A DNA stretch of 64,000 nucleotides, taken from contig DIAJ01000027.1 in assembly GCA_002415785.1 (NCBI GenBank), positions 1 through 64,000 on the forward strand, given 5' to 3'. The translations under genes and the position numbers were made by a program. Below the pieces are notes generated by a model. It had not been told where the DNA came from, did not search any database, and was given only the letters and a program-made list of their open reading frames with translations. Shown one piece after another: positions 17,000 through 26,879 of the stretch; the first letter of the stretch is position 1, and every line of letters begins with the position of its first letter. The DNA comes from Flavobacteriales bacterium UBA5081 (GTDB lineage Bacteria > Bacteroidota > Bacteroidia > Flavobacteriales_E > Vicingaceae).

Positions 17000-18502
17000 A
17001 TGGGAATTAAAGCCGCTTTAAGCAAGCCGTTTGCTCACTATATCCGACGAAAAAACATTAAATGGGCGAAAAATCCACTGACTACTCAAGAAAAGGTTTT
17101 TAATGAGCTCATTTCAAAAGCCTCTAATACTGCTTTTGGTAAAGATCATTCTTTTGAAAACATTCAATCTTATGAAGATTTTAAAAAAGCAGTTCCCATT
17201 CGCGATTATGAAGAGCTAAAACCCTATATGGATCGAATGGTTGATGGAGAAGCCGATGTGCTTTGGCCGGGCAAACCAATTTACTTGAGTAAAACCTCCG
17301 GAACCACTTCCGGAGCAAAATACATTCCCCTTACAAAAGAGTCTATTCCTTTTCACATACAAGCAGCTAGAGATGCGATATTGCACTACATTGCAGAAAC
17401 CGGCAAGGCAGACTTTGTTGACCATAAAATGATTTTCTTGCAAGGGAGCCCGGTGCTCGACCACAGCAAAGCCATTCCCATTGGCAGATTGTCGGGAATT
17501 GTAGCACATCACGTTCCACAATATCTTCAGAAAAACAGAATGCCTTCTTATGAAACCAACTGCATAGAAGATTGGGAAAAGAAGGTTGAAGCGGTATGTA
17601 ATGAAACCATGAAGGAAAGGATGAGCTTAATCAGCGGTATTCCTCCTTGGGTGCAAATGTATTTTGAGAAGCTAATTGAGCTAAGCGGTAAAAAAACGAT
17701 CAAAGAAATTTTTCCCGACTTTTCACTTTTTATCTATGGTGGGGTTAACTACGAACCTTATCGGGCGGTTATGGAAAAACTCATTGGCAAAAGCATCGAC
17801 AGCATAGAGCTGTACCCTGCTTCAGAGGGTTTCATAGCCTTTCAAGACAGTCAGCAGGAAGAAGGAATGTTGCTTTTACTTAATTCGGGAATGTTTTACG
17901 AATTTATTCCGGCAGATGAGTTTTTTGATGAAAATCCGACAAGAATCAGCTTGAAAGATGTTGAAATTGGCAAAAACTACGTGATTATTCTAAACACCAA
18001 TGCAGGACTCTGGGGCTATAACATTGGCGATACCGTTCGCTTTGTTTCCACTGCCCCTTACCGCATAGTGGTGAGTGGTAGAATTAAACACTACACTTCT
18101 GCTTTTGGGGAGCATGTAATTGGCGAAGAAGTAGAAAAAGCCATGCAATACGCCTGCGAAAAATGTAAGCTAGAGGTGGTGGAGTTTCACTTAGCTCCTC
18201 AGGTGAACCCCAAAGAAGGTGAACTCCCCTATCACGAATGGTTTGTGGAATTTAAGAACGAAAGCCAAGTGGATGAAAAATTTAAAACGGCTTTGGAGGA
18301 AAAAATGCGTCAGCTTAACCCCTACTACAATGATTTGATTAGCGGACAAATTCTGCAAAACTTAAAAGTTAGAAAAGTAGTAAAAGGCGGCTTTCAGCAA
18401 TACATGAAAAGCCGCGGAAAGCTAGGCGGACAAAACAAACTACCGAGACTAGCTAATGATAGAAAGTTGGCAGAGGAGTTGGTGGTTAGCGGTGGTCTTT
18501 GA
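17000..18502 (+). CDS. GH3 auxin-responsive-promoter-family acyl-acid-amido synthetase-like protein
   Basis: 500 residues, the usual length for bacterial GH3 proteins. These are ANL-superfamily adenylating enzymes. The phosphate-binding loop is YLSKTSGTTSGAKYIPL (about 95-111). Further hallmarks are 'LYPASEGFIAFQD', 'YEFIPADEFF', 'NAGLWGYNIGDTVRFVS' and 'VSGRIKHYTSAFGEHV'. The plant enzymes conjugate amino acids to acyl acids; bacterial substrates are unknown. Its 3' end overlaps the convergent polysaccharide gene by 17 nt. Confidence 0.9.
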   Translation: MGIKAALSKPFAHYIRRKNIKWAKNPLTTQEKVFNELISKASNTAFGKDHSFENIQSYEDFKKAVPIRDYEELKPYMDRMVDGEADVLWPGKPIYLSKTSGTTSGAKYIPLTKESIPFHIQAARDAILHYIAETGKADFVDHKMIFLQGSPVLDHSKAIPIGRLSGIVAHHVPQYLQKNRMPSYETNCIEDWEKKVEAVCNETMKERMSLISGIPPWVQMYFEKLIELSGKKTIKEIFPDFSLFIYGGVNYEPYRAVMEKLIGKSIDSIELYPASEGFIAFQDSQQEEGMLLLLNSGMFYEFIPADEFFDENPTRISLKDVEIGKNYVIILNTNAGLWGYNIGDTVRFVSTAPYRIVVSGRIKHYTSAFGEHVIGEEVEKAMQYACEKCKLEVVEFHLAPQVNPKEGELPYHEWFVEFKNESQVDEKFKTALEEKMRQLNPYYNDLISGQILQNLKVRKVVKGGFQQYMKSRGKLGGQNKLPRLANDRKLAEELVVSGGL

Positions 18503-19832
18503 AGATGGTAAGTACTGTCTTAATTATAATTTTCACATCAAAAAAGAGCGTCCAGTTGTTTACGTAAAAGCGATCAAACCTAACTCTGTTTTGCAAGAGT
18601 GAATAATCATCAATTTCGCCTCTATATCCTTTTACTTGAGCTAAACCTGTAATGCCCGGCTTTATGGCATGCCTTTGCATAAAGTTACCTACTAGTTCAC
18701 GGTATTGTTCAGTGTGTTTAAGCATGTGGGGGCGCGGACCAACAATGCTCATTTCCCCTTTTAAAACATTAATAAACTGAGGCAGTTCATCTAAGCTTGT
18801 TTTTCTTAAAAAGTGCCCCACTTTTGTGATTCTATCATCATTTTTAGTTGCTTGCTTTAAGTCAGCTTCAGCATTCTGCTTCATGCTTCTAAATTTGTAG
18901 CAATGAAAGTAATTGCCATTTAAACCGCTTCTTTGTTGCTTAAAGAAAACAGGTCCTTTAGAGCTAATTTTTACAGCTATTGCAATGATTGGAAATAACC
19001 AACTAAAGATGAACACAAATGCCAATAAACTAAAAATAAGATCAAAGGAACGCTTTAAAAAAGAGTTATACGCATCATCTAAAGGCGTTGAAGCGATATA
19101 TAATACAGTATTTTCACTCAGTTGTTTTACGTGAATTTTCCTGGAACCTAATTTATTCCAATCAAAGATCAATCTCAATCGAATGAATTTCTCATCACAA
19201 TAGGTACTTAATTTTTCTACTGTGTCTTCCGAATAATAAGAAATAGGAACAAACAACTCTGATAAGTTATAACGTTGAGAGAAAGTTTCTAAACGCTCAA
19301 TTAAATTACCATTTTTTGTTACTTTAAAAATCTTTAGGAAAGAAGTAGAAAAATTATTCCGCAGGTAGTCTACCGTTTCATTAATTTGGTTTTCACTACC
19401 CACTACAACGATTGCCGATTTTCTTGACTTTCTCTTAATCGCTGACTTGTACAAATTTAATACACACGCCCTACAGCCTAAAATAAAAGCTAAGAAAATA
19501 GCATTTAATAGCAATATATTCAAAGGAGTAACGGCTTTAAAGATCATATCATTAAAAGCCAATAAAATTCCAAACTGAATTAATACGGTAATAAATACTG
19601 CAAAATAGTAACGGTTGCGACTTGAAAAAAAGTTTAGGTTGTAAATTCGCTGAGAGCTAGCTAGAAGTAGCCATAGAATGTTTAAAAATGGTAAAACCAA
19701 AAAGTCTGATAGTCTATAATCTACAAATTGGAACTCATTGATAACATATACAGCTAAAAAAGCTAGATTAAGAGCAAGTAAGTCTGCTAAGCGATAATAT
19801 TGCCCTAGAAAAAATTGATGATTTTTATACAC
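18486..19832 (-). CDS. Initiating polyprenyl-phosphate sugar-1-phosphate transferase (WcaJ-like)
   Basis: 448 residues from a GTG start. N-terminal TM helices (about 12-115) and a Rossmann-like cytoplasmic domain (about 135-240) precede the bacterial sugar transferase domain (about 255-448). That domain shows KRSFDLIFSLLAF, GPVFFKQQRSG, YKFRSM, DELPQFINVLKGEMSIVGPRP and KPGITGLAQVKGYRG, all catalytic landmarks of the family. It transfers a hexose-1-phosphate to undecaprenyl phosphate, starting assembly of a repeat unit at the inner membrane. It marks the left end of the polysaccharide locus. A -7 element lies at 19856-19863. Confidence 0.92.
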   Translation of the reverse strand: MYKNHQFFLGQYYRLADLLALNLAFLAVYVINEFQFVDYRLSDFLVLPFLNILWLLLASSQRIYNLNFFSSRNRYYFAVFITVLIQFGILLAFNDMIFKAVTPLNILLLNAIFLAFILGCRACVLNLYKSAIKRKSRKSAIVVVGSENQINETVDYLRNNFSTSFLKIFKVTKNGNLIERLETFSQRYNLSELFVPISYYSEDTVEKLSTYCDEKFIRLRLIFDWNKLGSRKIHVKQLSENTVLYIASTPLDDAYNSFLKRSFDLIFSLLAFVFIFSWLFPIIAIAVKISSKGPVFFKQQRSGLNGNYFHCYKFRSMKQNAEADLKQATKNDDRITKVGHFLRKTSLDELPQFINVLKGEMSIVGPRPHMLKHTEQYRELVGNFMQRHAIKPGITGLAQVKGYRGEIDDYSLLQNRVRFDRFYVNNWTLFFDVKIIIKTVLTIFKDHR

Positions 19833-19855
19833 TTACAACTTGTTTTTTCGCGCGG

Positions 19856-19863
19856 CAAAAGTA
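19856..19863 (-). promoter_or_regulatory. -7 element (TACTTTTG) for the initiating transferase gene
   Basis: Exact TAnnTTTG on the minus strand, 23 nt before the GTG start at 19832. Confidence 0.55.
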
Positions 19864-20010
19864 GCCACAATGTTCTCATTTACAAAATAATTTAGTTCAA
19901 CAAAAACGATGTGTTAAGTCGTTTATTGTTCTGATTAATGGTTAAGTGTAGTGTCAATCTCGCTCTTTAGACGTATAAAAAACAGAAAGGTTGGGTTAGG
20001 GAGGAAGATT

Positions 20011-20763
20011 TTAAAACTTTTTTAGTTTTAGCTTTTGTAAGCATAGTAAATACAGGAATTTTGAATTTGTGTAAAGGTATCTTTTAAATAAACGTTTGGG
20101 GTCTTGAATTAAACGATAGAACCATTCTAAACTCATTTTTCGCATCCACTCTGGAGCTCTTTTCTGATCATTAACAAATACGGGAAAAGCACCACCTACC
20201 CCTAGTAATACAGCATTTATTTTTTTTGAATGTTTTGCCATCCACTTTTCTTGCTTTGGACAACCCAATGCAACAAACAACATATTAGCATCGGAGTCGT
20301 TAATTTGTTGAATGTAACCTTCTTCCTCTTCTTTACTTAAGGTTCGAAAAGGAGGAGAAACTGCACCAACAACTTTTGCCTTAGGGAACTCATTATTAAT
20401 TTTTTCTACAATCTTTTGAAGTATGACATCTGTTGTCCCATATAAAAAAATAGAGAGTTTTTCTTCATGTGCGGCTTGAATCAAATCCGGAAACATATCC
20501 ATTCCCGCTACTCTATCAATTTTTTGACCATAAAGCAATTTAACAGCTTTTGCTAAAGGCATCCCATCTGCGCAAACTAGATCCGCCCCGTTGACTACTT
20601 CGGCAAATTTTGGATTGTCATAGGCCTCAATTGTCATGTGTACATTAGCAAAACAGACATAAGCACTCTTTCGGGATTTTGCCCAATCGAGAATGGTTTG
20701 TTTGGCACTACTGTATGATTGAGAGCTAAGCCTTAAGCTTAATACTTTGTGTTTTGGGGTCAA
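20011..20763 (-). CDS. WecG/TagA/CpsF-family glycosyltransferase (GT26)
   Basis: 250 residues from a TTG start. Family motifs appear in order: NVHMTIEAYDNP, CADGMPL (about 65-72), DRVAGMD (about 84-90), 'FVALGCPKQEKWM' (about 167-179), GVGGAFPVF, RAPEWM and LEWFYRLIQDPKR. GT26 enzymes are membrane-associated and usually add the second sugar (often ManNAc or ManNAcA) to an undecaprenyl-PP-linked sugar. With the initiating transferase next to it, it probably makes the first glycosidic link. Sequence upstream of 20763 shows only a weak -7-like 'TTAATTTG'. Confidence 0.88.
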   Translation of the reverse strand: MTPKHKVLSLRLSSQSYSSAKQTILDWAKSRKSAYVCFANVHMTIEAYDNPKFAEVVNGADLVCADGMPLAKAVKLLYGQKIDRVAGMDMFPDLIQAAHEEKLSIFLYGTTDVILQKIVEKINNEFPKAKVVGAVSPPFRTLSKEEEEGYIQQINDSDANMLFVALGCPKQEKWMAKHSKKINAVLLGVGGAFPVFVNDQKRAPEWMRKMSLEWFYRLIQDPKRLFKRYLYTNSKFLYLLCLQKLKLKKF

Positions 20764-20837
20764 TTGCGCAAATTAATAACTTAAGTTGCGAAATTAATGA
20801 AGTAATATAAACCTATATCTGTTAAATTATAATATCC

Positions 20838-20845
20838 TAATTTTG
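20838..20845 (+). promoter_or_regulatory. -7 element (TAATTTTG) for the Wzz-like gene
   Basis: Exact TAnnTTTG, 29 nt before ATG 20875. It probably drives the four genes 20875-25721. Confidence 0.5.
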
Positions 20846-20874
20846 CACGCATTTGACTTTGAAAATCAAACCCT

Positions 20875-21879
20875 ATGAAATCAAATATACCGGAAGAAGA
20901 AAAACTAAACTCTATCGTAAGTGATTTAGAAAAAATAGTTCAAAAAAGTTTTAATCAACTATCGAAGGTAGGACTGGGCATAATGGTTATGATTGAAGAA
21001 TTATTTAAATCATGGAAAAGATTACTAGCCTGGTCAATTATTGGTGGATTATTAGGTGCTATTAGTTTACTAGTGACTCCTCGTAAATACGAATCTAATC
21101 TCATTTTAAAAACCCACATTGATGCAAATGAACAATTATTTAATGATGTAGATTATTTAAATTCGTTAATAAGCTCAAGTAGGTATGATCGACTTTCAAC
21201 AATTTTAGGTATAAATGAGGAGAATGCAAAGAAAATCACTTCAATTGAAGTTAGTTCAGCAGCTAGCATTACAGAGAGACTTAGCAGTTTGGATAAAGTC
21301 TATAGTAAATTAGACTCTGCACTAAAGCAAAATTTAGTGGTTGAGGATTTGTTGGAAGATGACAAGTATACTTTTACCAATAAATTTAAAGTGAGTATTT
21401 ATGCTACCGACCCTTTTATTTTTGAAAATATAGAGTCCAATTTAATCTCGTTTTTAGAGCGTGTTCCTGAGCTTAATCGATTAAGAAAAAACCAACTGCA
21501 AATTATCCAAACACAAAAAGATTTATACACCCAAGAAATTCAAAATTTAGACAGTTTAAAGAAAATTCTCAATCGGGTAATGCTAGAGCAAACCAAGCAA
21601 AAAGAAAGCAGCGAAATGACGATTAATATGGGTAAAAGCGGAGATAGTGAACTAATCAACCCACTAAGTGTATACAATCAAGTGAATACCTATGCTGAAA
21701 GAATTGTAGGGTTAGAAGAACGTATACCTCTTTATGAAAAATGCTACTTCATTGTTTCACATTTAAATGAAACCGGTCAAAAATCAGGATTTGGAGGATT
21801 AATGAGAGCCATTATTGGAGCAATAGTATTTGGATTTATAGGTATTATTGCTACTCTATCTAGGAATAAAACAACATAG
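20875..21879 (+). CDS. Wzz-like chain-length determinant / polysaccharide co-polymerase
   Basis: 334 residues. There are two TM helices: LAWSIIGGLLGAISLLV (about 51-67) and a C-terminal helix (about 307-327, MRAIIGAIVFGFIGIIATL). Between them is a long periplasmic region with coiled-coil helices (about 210-260). This topology, with 'PRKYESNLILKT' directly after TM1, fits the Wzz/polysaccharide co-polymerase fold that sets O-antigen or capsule chain length. There is no cytoplasmic kinase domain. An unusual soluble N-terminus of about 40 residues precedes TM1. It leads a same-strand operon with Wzx and two Wzy-like genes. Confidence 0.75.
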   Translation: MKSNIPEEEKLNSIVSDLEKIVQKSFNQLSKVGLGIMVMIEELFKSWKRLLAWSIIGGLLGAISLLVTPRKYESNLILKTHIDANEQLFNDVDYLNSLISSSRYDRLSTILGINEENAKKITSIEVSSAASITERLSSLDKVYSKLDSALKQNLVVEDLLEDDKYTFTNKFKVSIYATDPFIFENIESNLISFLERVPELNRLRKNQLQIIQTQKDLYTQEIQNLDSLKKILNRVMLEQTKQKESSEMTINMGKSGDSELINPLSVYNQVNTYAERIVGLEERIPLYEKCYFIVSHLNETGQKSGFGGLMRAIIGAIVFGFIGIIATLSRNKTT

Positions 21880-21902
21880 TGTATTAAGCAACAAACAATT
21901 TC

Positions 21903-23210
21903 ATGGCTGAAGTAAATAATGAGGGACTCCGAAAACTAAAAGGTGTTCTTCGATTATCTTTTATTTACAAAGGGGCTAATGTATTGCTTTCCTTTTTATT
22001 GGTTCGCTACACCATACAGTTTGCCGGAGAAGAAATTTATGGAGTTTGGGCAACTATTTTATCTTTCCTCACCTGGTTTTCTGTCATTGAGTCTGGAGTG
22101 AGTAATAGTTTTAGAAATCAAATTACCGCCTACTTTTCTGAAAGGAACTATACTGCCATAAAAAAGCATATTTCTGCGGCTTATCAAATACTAACATTTA
22201 TTTACTTTTCATTAGCTATCTTTTTAATAGCTGTAATTATAACAACACCTTTTTACACCCTTTTCCAATCTGATAACATTACTAACACACAAACTGCGCT
22301 AACTATTAGTGTGTTATTTTATTTTATCTATTTTATATTCCATTATTTAAATAATGTTTTATTAGCAACTCATAATGCAGAAAAAGATTATCTCTTTTTA
22401 TTGATTCAAAATGCAGTTGTTCTTTTATTTCTTTTTATTTTAAACCAAAGTGAAATTGAAGCCAATTTACTGTTAGTTTGCACAGCATACACATTTAGCC
22501 CATTAGTTAGTTGGTTAGTTTTAAATATTCTTTCTTACAAAACTTTTTTACAAAAAGTACAACCCAAAGTATTTAATTATCACAAAAAAATACAGCTCTT
22601 CAAACAATTAAATCCTTCTTTCTTTATTATCCAACTTTTTACGATATTAATCTATTCTACGGATAATATAATTATTCTAAATTATCTGGATGGAGTAGAA
22701 GTAACCAAGTACAATGTTAGCTTTAAATACTTTAATATTATTACTGTTCTTTTTAATTTAGTATTAGTTCCATATTGGGCAATTTTTAGTGAAGCCTACT
22801 ATAAAAAAGATAAACACTCAATACAATATGGTATTCATCGATTACTAAAAAATTGGACAATCGTTTTCATTATATCTATCGTCTTAGTTATTATATCTCC
22901 TTATGTATATTCAATTTGGATTGGAAAAGAAATCAACATCCCATATAGTTTATCTATTTTGATGGCTTTTTCTGCTCTTTTGACATCATGGTTTAATATT
23001 TTTGGATATTACTTAAAAAGTGCCAACCTATTGAACTTACAAACTAAGCTATTGAGCTTTGCAGGTATTATCAATATCCCATTATCAATCCTTTTAATTT
23101 CTTATTTTCAATCAACAGGGGTAATTCTGGCAACCATTATTTCGATTTTACCATTATCAATAGCACTACCACTACAATATAGAAATTCGCTTAAAAATTT
23201 AAGGCTATGA
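21903..23210 (+). CDS. Wzx-like oligosaccharide flippase
   Basis: 435 residues, about twelve TM helices, MOP/MATE superfamily polysaccharide-transport type. 'LVRYTIQFAGEEIYGVWATILSFLTWFSVIESGVSNSFRNQI' in the first two helices is a recurring signature of Bacteroidota Wzx homologues. It would flip lipid-linked repeat units to the periplasm. It is strikingly AT-rich by eye compared with the housekeeping genes. ATGA overlap with the following gene. Confidence 0.85.
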   Translation: MAEVNNEGLRKLKGVLRLSFIYKGANVLLSFLLVRYTIQFAGEEIYGVWATILSFLTWFSVIESGVSNSFRNQITAYFSERNYTAIKKHISAAYQILTFIYFSLAIFLIAVIITTPFYTLFQSDNITNTQTALTISVLFYFIYFIFHYLNNVLLATHNAEKDYLFLLIQNAVVLLFLFILNQSEIEANLLLVCTAYTFSPLVSWLVLNILSYKTFLQKVQPKVFNYHKKIQLFKQLNPSFFIIQLFTILIYSTDNIIILNYLDGVEVTKYNVSFKYFNIITVLFNLVLVPYWAIFSEAYYKKDKHSIQYGIHRLLKNWTIVFIISIVLVIISPYVYSIWIGKEINIPYSLSILMAFSALLTSWFNIFGYYLKSANLLNLQTKLLSFAGIINIPLSILLISYFQSTGVILATIISILPLSIALPLQYRNSLKNLRL

Positions 23211-24475
23211 ATTTCTTAGAGAGACATCATAAAATCCTAATTATCCTATTTCTAGAGCTACTTAGTCTTTCGCCCATTTTTATGATTCTAGGAAATGTAG
23301 TTCCTCCTTTTCCTCTAAAAGTTCACTTTATTACATTTGGTATCACTTTTCTGCTGATTTGTTTGTTTTTAGCTCAATATCAATCAAAGAAATGGATTTT
23401 ATATTTCACTCTATTCTATTTTGTTTTACAGCTTTTTCTCAATGGCTTCCACCTTAAAGATTTTATTGACTTCTTCTTTGGCCCTTTTGTTTTTTTAAGC
23501 CTCATTGACCTTTTATTTAACAATAGACTAGAAAAAGCCACTTTATGGAAATATCAAAAGCGGTTTTTTATGCTATTATGGATTCCAATGCTTATCAGTT
23601 TTCTTCAGTTTATTGAGCTATTCCCCTTAACTTTTTGGAATGCTACCTACATTAATTATTCAGAGGTAAATGGTGCTTTAACTCCAAGAGCAAATGGCTT
23701 TCTATATCATGGTTCTGAGTTATCTGTCATTATCTTTTTTGTTGCAGTTAAGCAATTTATCAGAAAAAGTAAATACTTTTTTGTTATTTCCATTTTTATA
23801 TTGGTCATCGCTTATGGCACCTACTATAAAGCACTTACTATTACCATCCTATTATTAATTATATATTATTATACAGTTGTGAATCCTCTTAAGTTATTTA
23901 AGTGGACAAACAGATTATTTAGAAAAGATAAAATTCTTTATTTAATAACATTTTTACTTAGCTTAGTTGGATTAACGTTAGTAGTATATAAAACTCAGAT
24001 ACAGAGTACAAAAGAGCTTTTTAGCCCTCAATTATTAACCGGGAGAGGTGCCATTTGGAATGTTTACTTACAGGCAGTTTCAAACTTTTCTTTTTGGGAA
24101 TATTTCTTTGGAGCAGGAATTGGTTCTGAATCTACTTTATTTCAAAAAAGTGCTACCCCTGAACTATACTTTCCCTTAAAAGTAAATCCAAATACAGACT
24201 TAACTCCTGATGCACATAATGCTATCTTCACTCTGTTTTTAAATGCAGGTATTCTTGGGATTCTTTTTTACTTTCTACTATTTAAAATAATCTATACCAA
24301 AATAGCTCAAAATTTATATTTAAAGAAGTTGGTTTTCCCTCTCTTTATCATGTATATTTTACCTATTGGCATTACCATTACATTGTATAAAAAAGCAGTT
24401 TTATGGATCGCTTTGGGATTTTTATTACATTACTTTTGGATAAAAACAAATTCAAAAAAAACGGATGAAAGCTAA
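23207..24475 (+). CDS. Wzy-like polymerase / O-antigen ligase-type membrane protein
   Basis: 422 residues, about eleven TM helices. The large periplasmic loop (about 270-340) carries 'LTGRGAIWNVYLQAV', 'FFGAGIGSES' and 'PDAHNAIFTLFLNAGILGI', the O-antigen ligase/polymerase (Wzy_C-type) signature. It joins repeat units or transfers the finished chain in the periplasm. It overlaps the Wzx gene by 4 nt (ATGA) and the next gene by 11 nt, so the three are translationally coupled. Confidence 0.8.
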   Translation: MNFLERHHKILIILFLELLSLSPIFMILGNVVPPFPLKVHFITFGITFLLICLFLAQYQSKKWILYFTLFYFVLQLFLNGFHLKDFIDFFFGPFVFLSLIDLLFNNRLEKATLWKYQKRFFMLLWIPMLISFLQFIELFPLTFWNATYINYSEVNGALTPRANGFLYHGSELSVIIFFVAVKQFIRKSKYFFVISIFILVIAYGTYYKALTITILLLIIYYYTVVNPLKLFKWTNRLFRKDKILYLITFLLSLVGLTLVVYKTQIQSTKELFSPQLLTGRGAIWNVYLQAVSNFSFWEYFFGAGIGSESTLFQKSATPELYFPLKVNPNTDLTPDAHNAIFTLFLNAGILGILFYFLLFKIIYTKIAQNLYLKKLVFPLFIMYILPIGITITLYKKAVLWIALGFLLHYFWIKTNSKKTDES

Positions 24476-25721
24476 AATAATTAATCAAAGCATTTTTTTT
24501 AGTTATTGTTTATTAATGGTCTCATTTTTTTTACCATTAAAGTATAATAGTATTGCTTTAATTCTTACAGGTCTAATAAGCTTATCTTTCATAAAATCGT
24601 TAATTCGTAATCACAAAAGAAAACCAATAATTATTTTCTTTTGGCTTTTTTTTGGAATGCTACTCATTGGAATGTCATACACCGAAAACCTCACTGAAGG
24701 TTGGTCTATAATTGAAAGACATTATTCGCTATTATTTATTCCCTTTTTTGCACCTTCTTTCAAGCTATTAAGATCAAATCAACAAAAGAAGGTTATCAAT
24801 GTTTTTATAACTACTCTTACCTTAGTTAGTTTGTATTGTTTAGGCTATGCGGTAGTTGATTATGCCCAAACCGGTTCAGTGTATATACCCGGTTACTCTG
24901 GTTACTCAATTTACAACAAATTTATGCACCATAGATTGCTTCAGCCGGTAGGAATGCATGCCATATTCTTCTCTCTTTATTTATCATTTTCCTTTATCGT
25001 AATATTAAATCGTTTAATAGTAAATTTTCATATTCTAAGTCAACCATATAAAATTGGCTATTTTCTCCTTCTTTTATATTATTTACTAATCTTAATTCTT
25101 TTAACATCTGCTCTTTTTGCTTTTGCACTTCCTATTGCCATAGTATTTCTTTTTATTTTTTATTTTAAATCCAAACTACTATCATCAAAAAAATTCAAAC
25201 TTTTATCAATTATTTTAATAATTGGAATTGGTTCATTTTCATATTATGGAGTCAGTTCAAAAATTGGTGACTTTTCAACTGAATTCAAATTTGATGATCC
25301 TCGAATTAATTCTTTAAAAATAAGATTAGGGATTTGGATTTGTTCTTGGGAAACAATTCAAAAAGACTGGCTATTAGGACATGGAACAGGAGACGCTCAA
25401 AACGAATTGCTAAAAACTTATCAGGAAAAGAACTTTGTAATTGGAAAGGAAGATAGGTTTAACGCACACAATATGTATTTACAGTACTGGATGAGTAACG
25501 GAGTTTTCACACTAGCAATATTTGTCTTTATACTTCTGTTCTTTAGCCTATTATTCATTAAAAATAAACAAGTTGTTGCTTTTTTGACAATTTTCCTCTT
25601 TGCAATGTTTAGTTTAACTGAATCAACTATGCTAAAACAAAATGGAATTGTCTTTTTTGTCCTCTTCTCTTCAATTTTTTACTTCAACAACAATTCTATA
25701 TCAAATCAAAGTAACTTATAA
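24465..25721 (+). CDS. O-antigen ligase/polymerase family membrane protein
   Basis: 418 residues, about eleven TM helices. The Wzy_C-type periplasmic loop has GHGTGDAQNE and NAHNMYLQYWMSNGVF. It is clearly related to the minus-strand gene at 33916-35145: both share YTEN near residue 65, 'GTGD' then 'R.NAHN.YL', and a C-terminal ESTMLKQNGIVFFVLF or ESFLEREVGIVFFTFF. One of the two adjacent proteins (23207 or this) may be the polymerase and the other a ligase. It ends 3 nt before the convergent GT4 gene. Confidence 0.82.
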   Translation: MKAKIINQSIFFSYCLLMVSFFLPLKYNSIALILTGLISLSFIKSLIRNHKRKPIIIFFWLFFGMLLIGMSYTENLTEGWSIIERHYSLLFIPFFAPSFKLLRSNQQKKVINVFITTLTLVSLYCLGYAVVDYAQTGSVYIPGYSGYSIYNKFMHHRLLQPVGMHAIFFSLYLSFSFIVILNRLIVNFHILSQPYKIGYFLLLLYYLLILILLTSALFAFALPIAIVFLFIFYFKSKLLSSKKFKLLSIILIIGIGSFSYYGVSSKIGDFSTEFKFDDPRINSLKIRLGIWICSWETIQKDWLLGHGTGDAQNELLKTYQEKNFVIGKEDRFNAHNMYLQYWMSNGVFTLAIFVFILLFFSLLFIKNKQVVAFLTIFLFAMFSLTESTMLKQNGIVFFVLFSSIFYFNNNSISNQSNL

Positions 25722-25724
25722 GCC

Positions 25725-26873
25725 CTACTTTTTGAGTGTAGAATAGACTTCTTTCAACATTCTATAATTTGCATTTGATGAATATTCTGTTTCGTACTTC
25801 ATAAATGCATTATTTGCAATACTTCTCATTGCAATATCTTCATTTAAACAATAGTTAACTTTCTCTAATAATGAATTTATTGAGGAAGGATCAAAAAGTA
25901 AACCTGTTTTTTGATGTTGAATCATGCTACTCATTGCCCCTAAATCACTCGCAATAACCGGTGTTTTTAGTGCAAATGCTTCAATAATGGTCATCGGCAT
26001 TCCTTCATACCATAATGAAGGAAATAGTAAAGCTTTGGCATCCTTTATTAAGTTTAATGTTTCATTATGCGGACGTTTACCAAGTAGCTCTACATTAGGA
26101 CTATTTTTAAAAATAGGAGACAATTCTCCATTCCCAACCATTTTAATGGGATAATCTACTTTTTTAGCAACACTTTTAATTAATTCTACGCCTTTACTAG
26201 AAGTCAATCTACCGGCAAATAATAAATAATTTGATTTGGTTTCAGTTGGTTCAACATCAACTTTTATAAAATTAGGCTTTACTATTAACTTGTCTTCAGG
26301 TAAACCATGCTCAATAAACTTTTGCCTAGCCATTTCAGTCAAACAGAGATAGGCATCAACCTTTCTACTCCATGTGCCCATTCGCATATTTTTTTGCAAC
26401 ATTCTAGCCACTGCATAAGTCTGTATGGCAGAGTTGCGATAACATTTTTTAGATATGGCTCCGTAAGCCGATCTGCCCAAGCAATCTTCACAGATTCTCT
26501 CATTCCTCATTAATAGTCCATTGGTGCATATCAAACGATAGTTATGTAAAGTTTGTACAACCGGCACATTATTATCTTTACTCGCGTAATAAATAGAAGG
26601 CGATATTATGGGCAAGATGTTGTGAACGTGACAAATATCAACTTTCTCATTTTTTAGTATGGCATCGACTTCTTTGTAAGTTTTTTTCGACCAAGTTGTT
26701 TCTTTAAGCAAACCAATTTTTTGAACTCCTTTAATTGAATTAATTACATCATTGTGCTTGTAGTAAGTAGTCACTTTGTGACCATTAGACTCGAGCAATG
26801 CCTTCTCTTGAGCAACAACTGTATCTTCACCCCCTGTCTGCTGATAATAATTATGTACTTGTAAAATTTTCAA
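25725..26873 (-). CDS. Family 4 glycosyltransferase (GT-B)
   Basis: 382 residues from TTG 26873. The N-terminal GT4 nucleotide-fold start is MKILQVHNYYQQTGGEDTVV. A cysteine cluster at about 113-143 (C..., CEDC, C) is common in this subfamily. The C-terminal domain has LLFAGRLTSSKGVELI, LFPSLWYEGMPMTIIEAFALKTPVIASD and the usual E-x7-E catalytic pattern. It transfers an unknown sugar in the cytoplasm. It follows the GT2 gene by 6 nt, so they are cotranscribed. A decayed copy of its first codons lies at 29023-29097. Confidence 0.9.
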   Translation of the reverse strand: MKILQVHNYYQQTGGEDTVVAQEKALLESNGHKVTTYYKHNDVINSIKGVQKIGLLKETTWSKKTYKEVDAILKNEKVDICHVHNILPIISPSIYYASKDNNVPVVQTLHNYRLICTNGLLMRNERICEDCLGRSAYGAISKKCYRNSAIQTYAVARMLQKNMRMGTWSRKVDAYLCLTEMARQKFIEHGLPEDKLIVKPNFIKVDVEPTETKSNYLLFAGRLTSSKGVELIKSVAKKVDYPIKMVGNGELSPIFKNSPNVELLGKRPHNETLNLIKDAKALLFPSLWYEGMPMTIIEAFALKTPVIASDLGAMSSMIQHQKTGLLFDPSSINSLLEKVNYCLNEDIAMRSIANNAFMKYETEYSSNANYRMLKEVYSTLKK

Positions 26874-26879
26874 ATCTTA